From NCBI GenBank assembly GCA_002394725.1, contig DGUQ01000022.1:2161-22359 (forward strand): a stretch of DNA of 20,199 bases, written 5' to 3'. The first letter of the stretch is position 1, and each line of letters begins with the position of its first letter. Positions 1 through 8,077 of the stretch are shown in pieces. A program made the position numbers and the translations under genes. The notes beneath the pieces were generated by a model. The model was not told where the DNA came from, searched no databases, and saw nothing but the letters and a program-made list of their open reading frames with translations. This DNA is from Ruminococcaceae bacterium UBA4306 (GTDB taxonomy: Bacteria; Bacillota; Clostridia; Oscillospirales; Acutalibacteraceae).

Positions 1-882
1 GGCGAGGGCTCGACCTTCACGGTAACGGTCACGCTCAAAAATTGTGAGAACGGCAGCCGCGAACCCTCCACCTTTGACTTCTCGATGATCAAAGCGCTGG
101 TCGTCGATGACGATGAGATCGCTCTGGAACACGCCGGCATTGTCCTCGATGACATCGGCGTATCGGCAGATACCGCCTCCTCGGCGGACGAGGCTCTCTC
201 GGCGATCAAGATCCACTATGCCAAGCAGGAACCGTATAATCTGGTGCTGGTGGACTGGCGAATGCCCGAACGCGGCGGCGCGGATGTAACGCGAGAGATC
301 CGCAGCCGCTACGGAAATGATATCCGCGTGATCGCGCTGACCGCATACGACAGTGATGACGTGATGGAGGAGGCACAGGCGGCAGGGGTCGACGACTTTA
401 TCCCGAAATCCGAATTCCCCACAGTCGTCCGCCGAGAGCTCGAGCGCGTGATGCGCCACGCTGTGAAAGATACCAAGCACGAGATCAGTCTCCAAGGAAA
501 ACGGATCCTGCTCGCGGAGGATATGCCGATCAACGCGGAGATCATGATCCAGCTGTTGTCGATGGAAGGGATGACGACCGACCATGCCGAAAACGGCGAA
601 GAGGCGCTCAAGCTCTTTCAAAAGAGTGAGCTCGATTATTACGACGCTGTGCTGATGGACGTGCGTATGCCTGTCATGGACGGACTGGAGACGGCTGAGG
701 CGATCCGATCGCTGCCCCGTGAGGACGCGCGTACGATCCCGATCATCGCGCTGACGGCAAACGCCTTTGACGAAGATGTACAGCGCTCCTTACAGGCAGG
801 GATGAACGCCCATCTGTCAAAGCCCGTCGAGCCCGATCAGCTGCGCAATACGCTGATGGAGCTGATCGGCGCCAACCGGTAG
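1..882 (+). CDS. Hybrid histidine kinase, C-terminal part with two receiver domains (5' truncated)
   Basis: The frame is already open at base 1, so the gene begins outside the window. The first codons read GEGSTFTVTVTL, the last glycine box and strand of a histidine-kinase ATPase domain, so the ATG at 85 is internal and not the start. Two receiver domains follow. In the first, the phospho-acceptor Asp is the codon at 253-255 (LVLVDWRMP), with ALTAYD and IPKSEF supplying the conserved Thr and Lys. In the second, Asp is at 658-660 (VLMDVRMP) and Lys at 820-822 (HLSKPVEP). Both look competent. The protein ends after the second receiver, with no DNA-binding or enzymatic output domain. Known of the family: such proteins pass phosphate His-Asp-His-Asp through an HPt protein, and one is encoded at 4252. 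Whether the missing N-terminus carries a permease like the kinase at 1309 cannot be seen. Confidence 0.93.
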   Translation, partial: GEGSTFTVTVTLKNCENGSREPSTFDFSMIKALVVDDDEIALEHAGIVLDDIGVSADTASSADEALSAIKIHYAKQEPYNLVLVDWRMPERGGADVTREIRSRYGNDIRVIALTAYDSDDVMEEAQAAGVDDFIPKSEFPTVVRRELERVMRHAVKDTKHEISLQGKRILLAEDMPINAEIMIQLLSMEGMTTDHAENGEEALKLFQKSELDYYDAVLMDVRMPVMDGLETAEAIRSLPREDARTIPIIALTANAFDEDVQRSLQAGMNAHLSKPVEPDQLRNTLMELIGANR

Positions 883-950
883 GGTGACAGGAATAATCCG
901 AACCGTGGTTTTGACGGGCATATTTTCGCCTGCCCATTGTTAAAATCCTC

Positions 951-970
951 GCGAACCCGTCAGGGTTCGC
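951..970 (+). terminator. Possible weak terminator after the truncated kinase gene
   Basis: GCGAACCC and GGGTTCGC form a perfect 8-bp stem with a 4-base loop, 69 bases after the kinase stop. The following bases, TGTGGTTTTG, are only a poor T-run, so this may instead be the first of the series of inverted repeats in this spacer. Confidence 0.3.
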
Positions 971-1282
971 TGTGGTTTTGCCGCGGTCAGACAAAAATCT
1001 GCACCGTCAAAACTCCGAAGGACTGAAAATGAGTAAGATTTCGTGCAAGTTTCGGTGCAGAAAGTTGATCGGGGTCCCCAAAAAGCCTGCTTTTTGGGGA
1101 AAGGACGAGCGGCGAAGCGATACGGTAACGGTCATACCTGACCGTTACCAATAAGCGCAGCCCGCGAGGACGCGCTGGCGCCTGCCAAGATTGATAAGCC
1201 GAAAATTGCCGAAATATTGCCATTTTCGGCAGATTCGGATTATTGCAGTCACCCTAAACAAGCGTCAAGAAGGTTTTTTATC

Positions 1283-1291
1283 TGTTATACT
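1283..1291 (+). promoter_or_regulatory. Extended -10 element upstream of the permease-kinase gene
   Basis: TGT followed by TATACT (1286-1291) matches an extended -10 element (TGnTATAAT). No convincing -35 lies 17 bases upstream. The predicted start of transcription, near 1298, would leave only about 11 leader bases, so that the GAAGG ribosome site (1298-1302) would sit at the very 5' end. This makes the call tentative. Confidence 0.35.
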
Positions 1292-1308
1292 AAAACTGAA
1301 GGTTCACC

Positions 1309-4233
1309 ATGATTCGTATCCAAAATACAAAACAGAATAACAGCGGTCTGACACGATATCTGTCACCCCTCCCGGTATGGGCGCTGGCGTTTGGCTGCGC
1401 TGTCGGATGGGGCGCGTTTGTCATGCCGGGTACCACCTTCCTGCCCATCGCGGGACCGTGGGGCGCGGTGATCGGACTGCTGATCGGCGCGGTGATCATG
1501 CTGATCATCGGGCTGAGCTACCACGTGCTGACAAAGCGCTATCCCAACGCCGGCGGCTCCTATACCTTTGCCGCCAAGATACTCGGCAGTGACCATGGCT
1601 TTTTGTGCGCGTGGATGCTGCTGCTTACCTATGCGGCGATCATCTGGGCAAACAGCACGGCGCTGTCGCTGATCGTACGTTTTTTGTTCGGCAATATCTT
1701 CTGCTTCGGCTTTTCCTATCAAATCGCCGGCTATACCGTTTACATGGGCGAGGTGCTGCTGTCCGTCGCGATCATCACCGTAGCCTGCCTGGTCTGTGTC
1801 ATAAGCAAACACCTTGCGGCATGGGTACAGACGGTCTGCGCGCTGTTACTCTTTCTGGGGATCACGGTATGCTTCCTGACGATCGTGATCCGCCGCGGAG
1901 GACTGAGCGGCATCACGCCTGCCTTTTCCTCACAGGGCAAGCCCTTCGATCAGATCATGACGATCGTGATCCTCGCGCCGTGGGCATTCATCGGCTTTGA
2001 GTCGATCTCCCACTCCGCGGAGGAATTCAAATTCAAGCCGAATAAGACCCTGCCGATCCTGATCGGCGCGCTCGCCGCAGGCGCTCTCGCCTATACGATG
2101 CTGACGCTGTGCGCGTCTGTCGCGATCCCCGACGGATTTAACAGCTGGACCGACTATATCACCGCGCTTCCCGACGTGAGCGGTATTCGCGGACTGCCGA
2201 CCTTCCATGCCGCGCAAAAAACAATGGGGACGGCAGGAACGGTCATCATGGGCGTCGCTTCCTTCTGCGGCATCTTCACCGGCTTGATCGGCAACATGAT
2301 CGCGCTCAGCCGGCTGATCTATCGGATGTCCGCCGACAATATGCTGCCCAAACGCATCGGAGCGCTTAACAAAAAGGGGATCCCCACCAAGGCGCTTTGG
2401 ACAGTGGCGCTGATCTCCATGATCATCCCGTTCTTCGGCAGAACCGCGATCGGCTGGATCGTCGACGTCACCACCATCGGCGCGACGATCGTATATATCT
2501 ATGTTTCTGTGTGCGCCGCCGTCATCAGTAAAAGAGAAAAAAAGATGATCCCGATGGTCATCGGCATCATCGGCGCTTTGATCTCCGTCACCTTCGCGAT
2601 ATTCTATCTGCTGCCGCATATTCGATCACAAAGCGAGCTGGCGGCGGAATCCTATATGATCCTGATTATCTGGAGCCTGCTCGGTATGATCGTGTTCCGC
2701 GTACTGATGCAGCGCGATAAATCGCGGCTGATCGGCAAGAGCACCGTCGTCTGGATCATCCTGTTCTGCCTGATCCTGCTGGTCTCGGTCTCATGGGTCA
2801 ACCGTACGACGGTAGATCACGCAAAACAAACAACGGTACAAATGCAGACCACTCACACCAAGCTCGCCGGACAGGCAGGGCTGGAGCCGGACAACGACAG
2901 CGTAAGAGAGACAAACGAGCTGTTGGAAAAACGCTTTACCGCCCTTGCCGAAACGGTACGCAGAAATGTCCTGATCCTGGGCTCTCTGCTGCTCGGCTCT
3001 CTGCTGCTGATATTCAGTATCTTCTCCATTATCCGAAAGCGTGAGCAGCTCATCGAGGCGGAACGGCTGGTCGCGGAGGAAAGCAGCCGCGCCAAGAGCG
3101 CCTTCCTGTCCAATATGAGCCACGATATCCGCACGCCGATGAACGCGATCACCGGCTATACCGCCCTCGCGCTCAAGGAAGAGGGAATCCCTGACTCGAC
3201 CCGAACCTATCTGGAAAAGATCGATACCTCAAGCAAGCATCTCCTGTCCCTGATCAACGATATACTCGACATGAGCCGCATCGAATCGGGCAAGATGGAG
3301 CTCGATCTCGCGCCTGCCGATCTGATCGAGATTTTTGACGAAACGTGCCACATCTTTGATCTGCAAATGCAGGCAAAGCCGCTTACATATACCGTAGACC
3401 ACAGCAGGGTCGACCACCGCTATGTCAAATGTGACAAAAACCGCGTCAACCGCATCCTGCTCAACCTGATCTCCAACGCTTACAAATATACGCCTGCCGG
3501 AGGAAGTGTCACGGCACAGCTCAGCGAGATCGAGATCGCAGGCTCAGAGAGGGTCTACGAGATCAGCGTCAAGGACACGGGCATCGGCATGAGCCCCGAG
3601 TTCGCAGAGCATATCTTTGACTCCTTTGAGCGTGAACGCAGCCGCACCGTTGACGCGATCCAGGGAACGGGTCTGGGGATGGCAATCACTAAGAATCTTG
3701 TCGACATCATGGGCGGTTCGATATTGGTACAGACCGAACAGGACAAGGGCACGACCTTTACGATCCGTCTGAGCTTCCCGATCGTCAAAAAAGAGGACGT
3801 CCATCCACCCACGGAGACTGCCGAGGAGGAAAAAGCGGCGCTCACGGGCGCTCATATCCTTTTGGCGGAGGATAATCCGATCAACAGCGAGATCGCCACG
3901 ATGATCCTCACACAGGAGGGCTTCACCGTAGATCATGCCGAAAACGGACAGATCGCCGTCGAGATGATGGAGCAAGCTGATGACAGCCGCTATCAGGCGA
4001 TCCTGATGGATATCCAGATGCCCGTGATGAACGGCTATGACGCGACGCGCAAGATCCGCGCGTTGTCGGGTGAAAAAGCCAACATTCCCATCATCGCCGT
4101 TACGGCGAATACCTTTGTAACCGACCGGCAAGAGGCCTTTGACGCAGGGATAAACGCGCATATCGCCAAGCCCTTCAACCCCGACGAGCTGGTTCAAACA
4201 CTCGTCGAGCAAATTAACAACGACAAAACCTGA
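1309..4233 (+). CDS. APC-family permease fused to a hybrid histidine kinase
   Basis: This is a single uninterrupted 974-residue protein. Residues ~18-470 are a polytopic membrane module resembling the amino acid-polyamine-organocation (APC) superfamily. The first helix has the glycine-rich GWGAFVMPG (33-41) and the sixth has FIGFES (GFE at 229-231), the two substrate-contact regions of these transporters. A further helix (~478-497), a 56-residue external loop and a last helix (~554-575) lead into a short coiled coil. The kinase core has its phospho-acceptor His605 in SNMSHDIRTP, Asn723 in the N box and Asp756 in the DTGIG box, so it looks active. A receiver domain follows, with Asp901 (ILMDIQMP) and Lys954. 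There is no PAS domain and no DNA-binding domain. Inference: the permease part senses or transports an amino acid-like ligand and controls the kinase, by analogy with the SSS-family transporter-kinase CbrA. The start has GAAGG 6 bases upstream. The HPt gene follows after 18 bases. Confidence 0.9.
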   Translation: MIRIQNTKQNNSGLTRYLSPLPVWALAFGCAVGWGAFVMPGTTFLPIAGPWGAVIGLLIGAVIMLIIGLSYHVLTKRYPNAGGSYTFAAKILGSDHGFLCAWMLLLTYAAIIWANSTALSLIVRFLFGNIFCFGFSYQIAGYTVYMGEVLLSVAIITVACLVCVISKHLAAWVQTVCALLLFLGITVCFLTIVIRRGGLSGITPAFSSQGKPFDQIMTIVILAPWAFIGFESISHSAEEFKFKPNKTLPILIGALAAGALAYTMLTLCASVAIPDGFNSWTDYITALPDVSGIRGLPTFHAAQKTMGTAGTVIMGVASFCGIFTGLIGNMIALSRLIYRMSADNMLPKRIGALNKKGIPTKALWTVALISMIIPFFGRTAIGWIVDVTTIGATIVYIYVSVCAAVISKREKKMIPMVIGIIGALISVTFAIFYLLPHIRSQSELAAESYMILIIWSLLGMIVFRVLMQRDKSRLIGKSTVVWIILFCLILLVSVSWVNRTTVDHAKQTTVQMQTTHTKLAGQAGLEPDNDSVRETNELLEKRFTALAETVRRNVLILGSLLLGSLLLIFSIFSIIRKREQLIEAERLVAEESSRAKSAFLSNMSHDIRTPMNAITGYTALALKEEGIPDSTRTYLEKIDTSSKHLLSLINDILDMSRIESGKMELDLAPADLIEIFDETCHIFDLQMQAKPLTYTVDHSRVDHRYVKCDKNRVNRILLNLISNAYKYTPAGGSVTAQLSEIEIAGSERVYEISVKDTGIGMSPEFAEHIFDSFERERSRTVDAIQGTGLGMAITKNLVDIMGGSILVQTEQDKGTTFTIRLSFPIVKKEDVHPPTETAEEEKAALTGAHILLAEDNPINSEIATMILTQEGFTVDHAENGQIAVEMMEQADDSRYQAILMDIQMPVMNGYDATRKIRALSGEKANIPIIAVTANTFVTDRQEAFDAGINAHIAKPFNPDELVQTLVEQINNDKT

Positions 4234-4251
4234 TCAGAAAGGAAGAACCAT

Positions 4252-4596
4252 ATGATAACGATGGAAAAGCTCAAGGAATTCGGCGCCGATACCGAAGAGG
4301 GACTCGGTCGCTGCTACGGCAACGAGGCGCTGTACCTGCGTCTGGTCGGCATGATCCCCGATGAAGCGAATTTTGACAAGCTGAAAGGCTCGCTGGAGCA
4401 GAATGATCTCGACAGCGCGTTTGAGGCGGCTCACGCACTCAAGGGCGTACTCGGCAACCTTTCGCTCACCCCGATGTTCGAGCAATGCTCCGAGATCACG
4501 GAGCTACTGCGCGCGCGCACCGAGATGGATTATACGCCGCTTTTGGAAAAGCTGATGGATCAGAGAAATACCCTCAGCGCTTTGTGCGCGGAGTAA
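4252..4596 (+). CDS. HPt histidine phosphotransfer protein
   Basis: This is a small, all-helical protein of 114 residues. AAHALKGVLGNL is the hallmark of HPt domains, and His61 is the expected phosphorylated residue. Such proteins carry phosphate between the receiver of a hybrid kinase and the receiver of another protein in the cytoplasm. The gene lies 18 bases behind the permease-kinase, with AGGAAG at 4240-4245 six bases before the ATG, so the two are almost certainly co-transcribed. A second ATG at 4261 has a poorer ribosome site. The length is that of a stand-alone HPt module, with no extra domain. The final receiver partner is not encoded in the window. The two receivers of the kinase at the left edge and the one at 1309 are the only visible candidates. 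Confidence 0.88.
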   Translation: MITMEKLKEFGADTEEGLGRCYGNEALYLRLVGMIPDEANFDKLKGSLEQNDLDSAFEAAHALKGVLGNLSLTPMFEQCSEITELLRARTEMDYTPLLEKLMDQRNTLSALCAE

Positions 4597-4612
4597 CATA
4601 ATACTAAGTAGC

Positions 4613-4656
4613 AAAGAAGGGGCTATCGCAATTCTTCGTGCGACAGCCCCTTCTTT
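4613..4656. terminator. Bidirectional terminator between convergent genes
   Basis: AAAGAAGGGGCT (4613-4624) pairs with AGCCCCTTCTTT (4645-4656). The stem continues through TCGCA/TGCGA after one mismatch, with an 8-base loop. T-rich sequence follows on the plus strand, and the A-rich 5' arm gives Ts on the minus strand. It serves the HPt gene and the convergent phosphatase gene. Confidence 0.85.
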
Positions 4657-4669
4657 ATTTCCTTTATCT

Positions 4670-6118
4670 TTACTCTCCGTTATAGCGCAGGCAGAGCATG
4701 GTCAGATCATCGAACTGGACAGCGTCGCCGACAAACTTGTTGACCTCATGATGAATGTTCTCGAGGACCTCCTCCGGCGAGCCGTCGGACTTGATGTTCA
4801 GCGCCGCGATCATCCTGTCGGTGCCGAACTGCTCGTTGTCAGCGTTGGTCGCTTCGGGAATACCGTCGGTGTAGAGGAAGATGGAATCACCCTTATTCAG
4901 CGTGAGCTCATAGTCCTTGTACCGTACGCCCTCCATACCGCCGACGACAAAGCCATGCTTATCCTTGAACAGCTCATACTCTCCGCCGCTCCTGCGGATC
5001 ACAGGATACTCGTGTCCGGCGTTGGCGGCGATCATATGACCTGTTTCGATATTGAGGATACCCAGCCATACGGTGACGAACATCTCCGCCTGGTTATTGC
5101 TGCAGATACGGTTGTTGACAAATTCGAGGATCTCGGCAGGGGTGCCGCCCATGAGCGCCCTGTCGTTGATCAGGATCTTGGACGCCATCATGAACAGCGC
5201 CGCAGGTACGCCCTTGCCCGACACATCCGCCATCACCATCGCGAGGTGCTTGTCATCGATCAGGAAAAAGTCATAGAAGTCGCCGCCGACCTCCTTGGCG
5301 GTATACATACCGGCATAAACGTCAAATTGTTTTTGCTCGGGGAAGGCAGGGAAGATATTGGGCACCATGCCGTTCTGGATCTGAGTGGCGGTATTCAGCT
5401 CCGCCTTGACATTGGCGGACATACGCGCGATCTTATCCTGCCTGAGCACCATATCATGACCGTTCTTGGCGATAAATACAGCGATGAAGCCGATGACAGC
5501 GAACACCAGCAGTCGCGGCAAAAAGCCGTTGACCATCATGCTGACCACCGCTTTTGAGGGATCGATACCGAGCGCCATGACCGCGTCACGCAGCTTTTTC
5601 TCGATCATCATGACCGTACCGCTTGCAGGCGAGGGATAGAAGTTGAGATCGATGATACCGTACAGCACGCTCAGCACGCTGCCGGCTGCCGCACACAATA
5701 CCGTCAGGATCGAGATCATCACAGTGAAGCCCTTGGAAAAATAGCGGCTCGACAGCAGCACGGGCAGGATCATGATCAGGATAACGTTGTGATTGAGGAT
5801 GCTGAACAGCTGGGTGCAGACAAACGACAGCACGATAACCATCACATATTTGAGCCAGCGTCGTTTTCCCTTGAATTTAAGGTACAGCACGATCGGCACG
5901 GCGAATTCGACCAGCCCCGCTATCGTCAGGATGTTCATCCTGCTCTTGGCGACAGTGAAAATCCCTGCCATATTCAGCACCCATGACACGATCAGGATCA
6001 CCGCGCAGGTAAGAATGACATAAAAGGAAAGGCGGTTCGCCGCATAATCGTTTTCTTCAAAAACCGCCTTGGTGTCCTCCGATTCGTATATTTTAAAATA
6101 TTCTTTGATTTTTCCCAT
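4670..6118 (-). CDS. Membrane-anchored SpoIIE/RsbU-type PP2C serine phosphatase
   Basis: The 482-residue protein has about six hydrophobic segments in its first ~225 residues (for example ~31-52, 63-80, 129-152, 205-225) and then a cytoplasmic PP2C-like domain. The domain shows the metal-binding motifs in order: GGDFYD (Asp280), ADVSGKG, NAGH, YTDG and DDLTML (Asp470/471). Known of the family: these enzymes remove phosphate from anti-sigma-factor antagonists (SpoIIAA/RsbV type) and so release an alternative sigma factor. The membrane part presumably senses a signal. The start at 6118 is chosen because AAAGGTGATC lies directly before it. An upstream in-frame ATG at 6157 would add 13 residues without a comparable ribosome site. 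The gene faces the kinase-HPt pair and shares its terminator. No antagonist or sigma gene is in view, so the target is unknown. Confidence 0.88.
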   Translation of the reverse strand: MGKIKEYFKIYESEDTKAVFEENDYAANRLSFYVILTCAVILIVSWVLNMAGIFTVAKSRMNILTIAGLVEFAVPIVLYLKFKGKRRWLKYVMVIVLSFVCTQLFSILNHNVILIMILPVLLSSRYFSKGFTVMISILTVLCAAAGSVLSVLYGIIDLNFYPSPASGTVMMIEKKLRDAVMALGIDPSKAVVSMMVNGFLPRLLVFAVIGFIAVFIAKNGHDMVLRQDKIARMSANVKAELNTATQIQNGMVPNIFPAFPEQKQFDVYAGMYTAKEVGGDFYDFFLIDDKHLAMVMADVSGKGVPAALFMMASKILINDRALMGGTPAEILEFVNNRICSNNQAEMFVTVWLGILNIETGHMIAANAGHEYPVIRRSGGEYELFKDKHGFVVGGMEGVRYKDYELTLNKGDSIFLYTDGIPEATNADNEQFGTDRMIAALNIKSDGSPEEVLENIHHEVNKFVGDAVQFDDLTMLCLRYNGE

Positions 6119-6195
6119 TTGATCACCTTTGTTTTTCATCTTTCCGACCGCTCTCAAGGCGGTATTTCGGCTGATTGTCAGCCCCGATATTTATG

Positions 6196-6224
6196 AGTAT
6201 AACATATGTTTATGCCGCTGACAA
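6196..6224 (-). promoter_or_regulatory. Sigma-A-type promoter of the phosphatase gene
   Basis: On the minus strand, TTGTCA (6224-6219), a 17-base spacer and TATACT (6201-6196) form a near-consensus promoter. The start of transcription would be near 6189, giving a leader of about 70 bases. The leader contains two small hairpins: GGCTGA/TCAGCC (6183-6169) and ACCGC/GCGGT (6163-6147). Confidence 0.75.
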
Positions 6225-6410
6225 GTTTTTCTCCATGTCGGAACACGGATAAAAAGAGCATAATGTCACGGCAAAATAAGTCGTTTTCAGATTTTCTCTT
6301 TTTTAGGAATCTTTACTTTTTGCCTGCGACATCTGCGACAAAGGCAGAGCGTGTCATATCAAGCAGTCATATTCCCTACGAAGGTTTTGTAAAATTTTCT
6401 ATTTTATGGG
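6225..6410. other. AT-rich spacer between divergent promoters
   Basis: I see no credible gene, RNA or repeat here. The plus-strand open frame across 6206-6445 has no ribosome site, overlaps both promoters and has no recognisable protein features. Confidence 0.5.
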
Positions 6411-6439
6411 TTTTCAAGCCGCTTTTTTTATGCTATAAT
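6411..6439 (+). promoter_or_regulatory. Promoter of the CPA1 antiporter gene
   Basis: TTTTCA (6411-6416), a 17-base spacer and TATAAT (6434-6439) preceded by TGC give a strong extended -10 promoter. Transcription would begin near 6446, about 74 bases ahead of the antiporter start codon. Confidence 0.75.
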
Positions 6440-6519
6440 GTATAAAAATCGGCGTGGACGGAGCTCAACTTCGGTCAGCGCTATCAAATAATAAGGGTAA
6501 AAAGGAGGAAAAGAAATAC

Positions 6520-7788
6520 ATGGAAACTATGTATATTTTTGTCGCGATCATCGCTCTGGTCTGTCTGCTGGGGTTCTTTAACGAAAAGGTCACCAAGATG
6601 ACCTACGAGATCGGACTCATGCTGTTTTCGACCATTCTCGGTATCGTTCTGCTGATCGGCATCGCCATCTTCAACGATACCAGCGTCGGAAATGTACTCA
6701 AGGAAATACAGGGCTTCGATATCCACGACTTTTTGATGCACGGCGTACTGTGCTTCATGCTGTTCGCAGGCTCCTGCCATATGAAGCTATCCGACTTCAA
6801 GCGTATGGCAAGACAGATCACCGTGCTCTCGCTGGTATGCACCTTGCTCGGCGCGGTATTTTACGGCCTGCTGATCTACGGCGCGAGCTACGCCTTCGGG
6901 CTCAAGCTCTCTCTTCCCGTATGCCTGATGTTCGGCAGTATCATCGCCCCCACCGATCCGATCGCCGCGACCGGTATCCTCAGCAAGTTCGGTCTGCCGA
7001 AGGATACCTCTTTCCTGATCCAGGGTGAATCGCTGTTCAACGACGGTATCGGCGTAGCGCTGTTCGTCTGCTTCTCCGGTATGGTAAAGGTGACCGGCGG
7101 CTCTTCCGATCAGGGCTTCCTCAGCGTGATGCTGCGCGAGGTGCTCGGCGCGGTTGCCATCGGCATCGTGGTCACGCTGGTATGCTTCTTGTTGTTCCGC
7201 TTCTCAAAGCATCCGCAGCTCAAGATCTTCATCAGCCTGCTGACCGTTTCACTGGCATATTCTCTGTGCGAGGTGTTCCACTGCTCCGGCGCGATCGCGT
7301 CTGTCATCTGCGGTATCCTGTTCTCTCACCTGCGCTCCAAATACGCGGAGAATGAGGAGAAGGAGCACGCGGAGTTGTTCGACTCCTTCTGGGAGACGCT
7401 CGACGTCTTCTTCAACTCACTGCTGTATGTCCTGTTGGGTCTGTCGTTCGTGAGCGTTCTCAAGATGGAGAGCGTGTTGCTGCTCTCGCTCACCGCGATC
7501 GCTGCGAACCTGATCGCGCGCGTCGGCAGTCTGTCGATCTCCTCGCTGTTCATGGGCAAGATCCCCGACGGTTTCTCTAAGTCCGGCTTTGTCACCCTGT
7601 TCACATGGGGCGGACTGCGTGGCGGCTTATCCGTCGCCCTCGCAATGAGCACCAAGGATATGGTGCCCGAAAAGACCTACTACATCATCCTCGGCTGTAC
7701 CTACGCCGTCGTATTCTTCACCACGGTCATCCAAGGTCTGACGATGAAGCCTGTTTACAAGGCGATCACCAAAAAACAGACGACATGA
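6520..7788 (+). CDS. CPA1 (NhaP-type) Na+/H+ antiporter
   Basis: The 422-residue protein is hydrophobic throughout, with about 12 predicted membrane helices. Two signatures of the monovalent cation:proton antiporter-1 family are present: APTDPIA around Asp146, and GESLFNDG with Asn174-Asp175, the ion-binding Asn-Asp pair of electroneutral CPA1 exchangers. TWGGLRGGLSVALA near the C-terminus is also typical. It should exchange Na+ (or K+/Li+) for protons across the cytoplasmic membrane. The start at 6520 is preferred over an in-frame ATG at 6454 because AGGAGG (6503-6508) precedes it and the first helix begins at once. Spacing to the ATG is a slightly long 11 bases, and an ATG at 6529 is possible. 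It has its own promoter and terminator. It differs in family from the second antiporter at 10320. Confidence 0.9.
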   Translation: METMYIFVAIIALVCLLGFFNEKVTKMTYEIGLMLFSTILGIVLLIGIAIFNDTSVGNVLKEIQGFDIHDFLMHGVLCFMLFAGSCHMKLSDFKRMARQITVLSLVCTLLGAVFYGLLIYGASYAFGLKLSLPVCLMFGSIIAPTDPIAATGILSKFGLPKDTSFLIQGESLFNDGIGVALFVCFSGMVKVTGGSSDQGFLSVMLREVLGAVAIGIVVTLVCFLLFRFSKHPQLKIFISLLTVSLAYSLCEVFHCSGAIASVICGILFSHLRSKYAENEEKEHAELFDSFWETLDVFFNSLLYVLLGLSFVSVLKMESVLLLSLTAIAANLIARVGSLSISSLFMGKIPDGFSKSGFVTLFTWGGLRGGLSVALAMSTKDMVPEKTYYIILGCTYAVVFFTTVIQGLTMKPVYKAITKKQTT

Positions 7789-7822
7789 TCGCTCGCAACA
7801 TCTAAACCAAAATCAAGCATCC

Positions 7823-7860
7823 AATCGGTAACCGGCACTATGTCGGTTACCGATTTTTGT
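7823..7860 (+). terminator. Rho-independent terminator of the CPA1 antiporter gene
   Basis: AATCGGTAACCG (7823-7834) pairs perfectly with CGGTTACCGATT (7844-7855). The loop is 9 bases and the stem is followed by a T-rich tail. The core CGGTAACCG recurs in the terminator at 17523-17555. Confidence 0.88.
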
Positions 7861-7896
7861 TGTGTCAGAATACGGTAGCTGAGTAAAAACCACTCA

Positions 7897-7914
7897 CTCC
7901 TGTTTAAACAGGAG
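7897..7914. promoter_or_regulatory. 18-bp perfect palindrome, possible operator
   Basis: CTCCTGTTTAAACAGGAG reads the same on both strands with no central spacer. It lies about 110 bases upstream of the predicted promoter of the dockerin gene and after the preceding terminator, with no T-run, so it is not itself a terminator. A dimeric regulator could bind here. Nothing identifies which one. Confidence 0.4.
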
Positions 7915-8009
7915 GATAATTAGAAAAAGCCGCTATGAATGAATACAGTTAGGCTATCACACGCTTTTTCCCTGTACAGATTGCCTAAATATGAGTGGCG
8001 GATTTTGGA

Positions 8010-8038
8010 TTGCATGACACTTGGGGATATGGTAAAAT
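8010..8038 (+). promoter_or_regulatory. Likely promoter of the dockerin gene
   Basis: TTGCAT (8010-8015), a 17-base spacer and TGG-TAAAAT (-10 at 8033-8038, extended form). The -35 is only half matched. Transcription would begin near 8045, about 33 bases before the start codon. Confidence 0.5.
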
Positions 8039-8077
8039 AACAACAGATGATAAAGTTTTTTCGAGGAGGTATTTATC

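Larger units (their letters stand above)
883..1308. other. Gene-free spacer packed with inverted repeats
   Basis: No credible gene lies in these 426 bases. Five perfect inverted repeats follow one another: 951-958/963-970 (8 bp, loop 4), 998-1006/1053-1061 (9 bp, loop 46), 1075-1086/1089-1100 (12 bp, almost no loop), 1124-1134/1139-1149 (11 bp, loop 4) and 1198-1206/1222-1230 (9 bp, loop 15). The first could end transcription of the upstream kinase gene, although its T-run is weak. The others do not look like terminators. A structured RNA or a cluster of palindromic intergenic repeats would both fit. Confidence 0.6.

Noticed and set aside
972..1154. 60-residue plus-strand open frame in the first spacer
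   Set aside because: It is composed almost wholly of inverted-repeat sequence, has no ribosome site and shows no protein-like pattern.
1930..2619. 229-residue open frame on the minus strand inside the permease-kinase gene
   Set aside because: It is antisense to a strongly recognised transporter domain. Its composition, rich in Asp, Arg, His and Gly, is typical of a GC-rich shadow frame.
3544..4212. 222-residue minus-strand open frame opposite the kinase and receiver
   Set aside because: It lies opposite conserved ATPase and receiver motifs and has no ribosome site or recognisable motif.
6206..6445. 79-residue plus-strand open frame between divergent promoters
   Set aside because: It overlaps the -10 elements of both promoters, has no ribosome site and no recognisable features.
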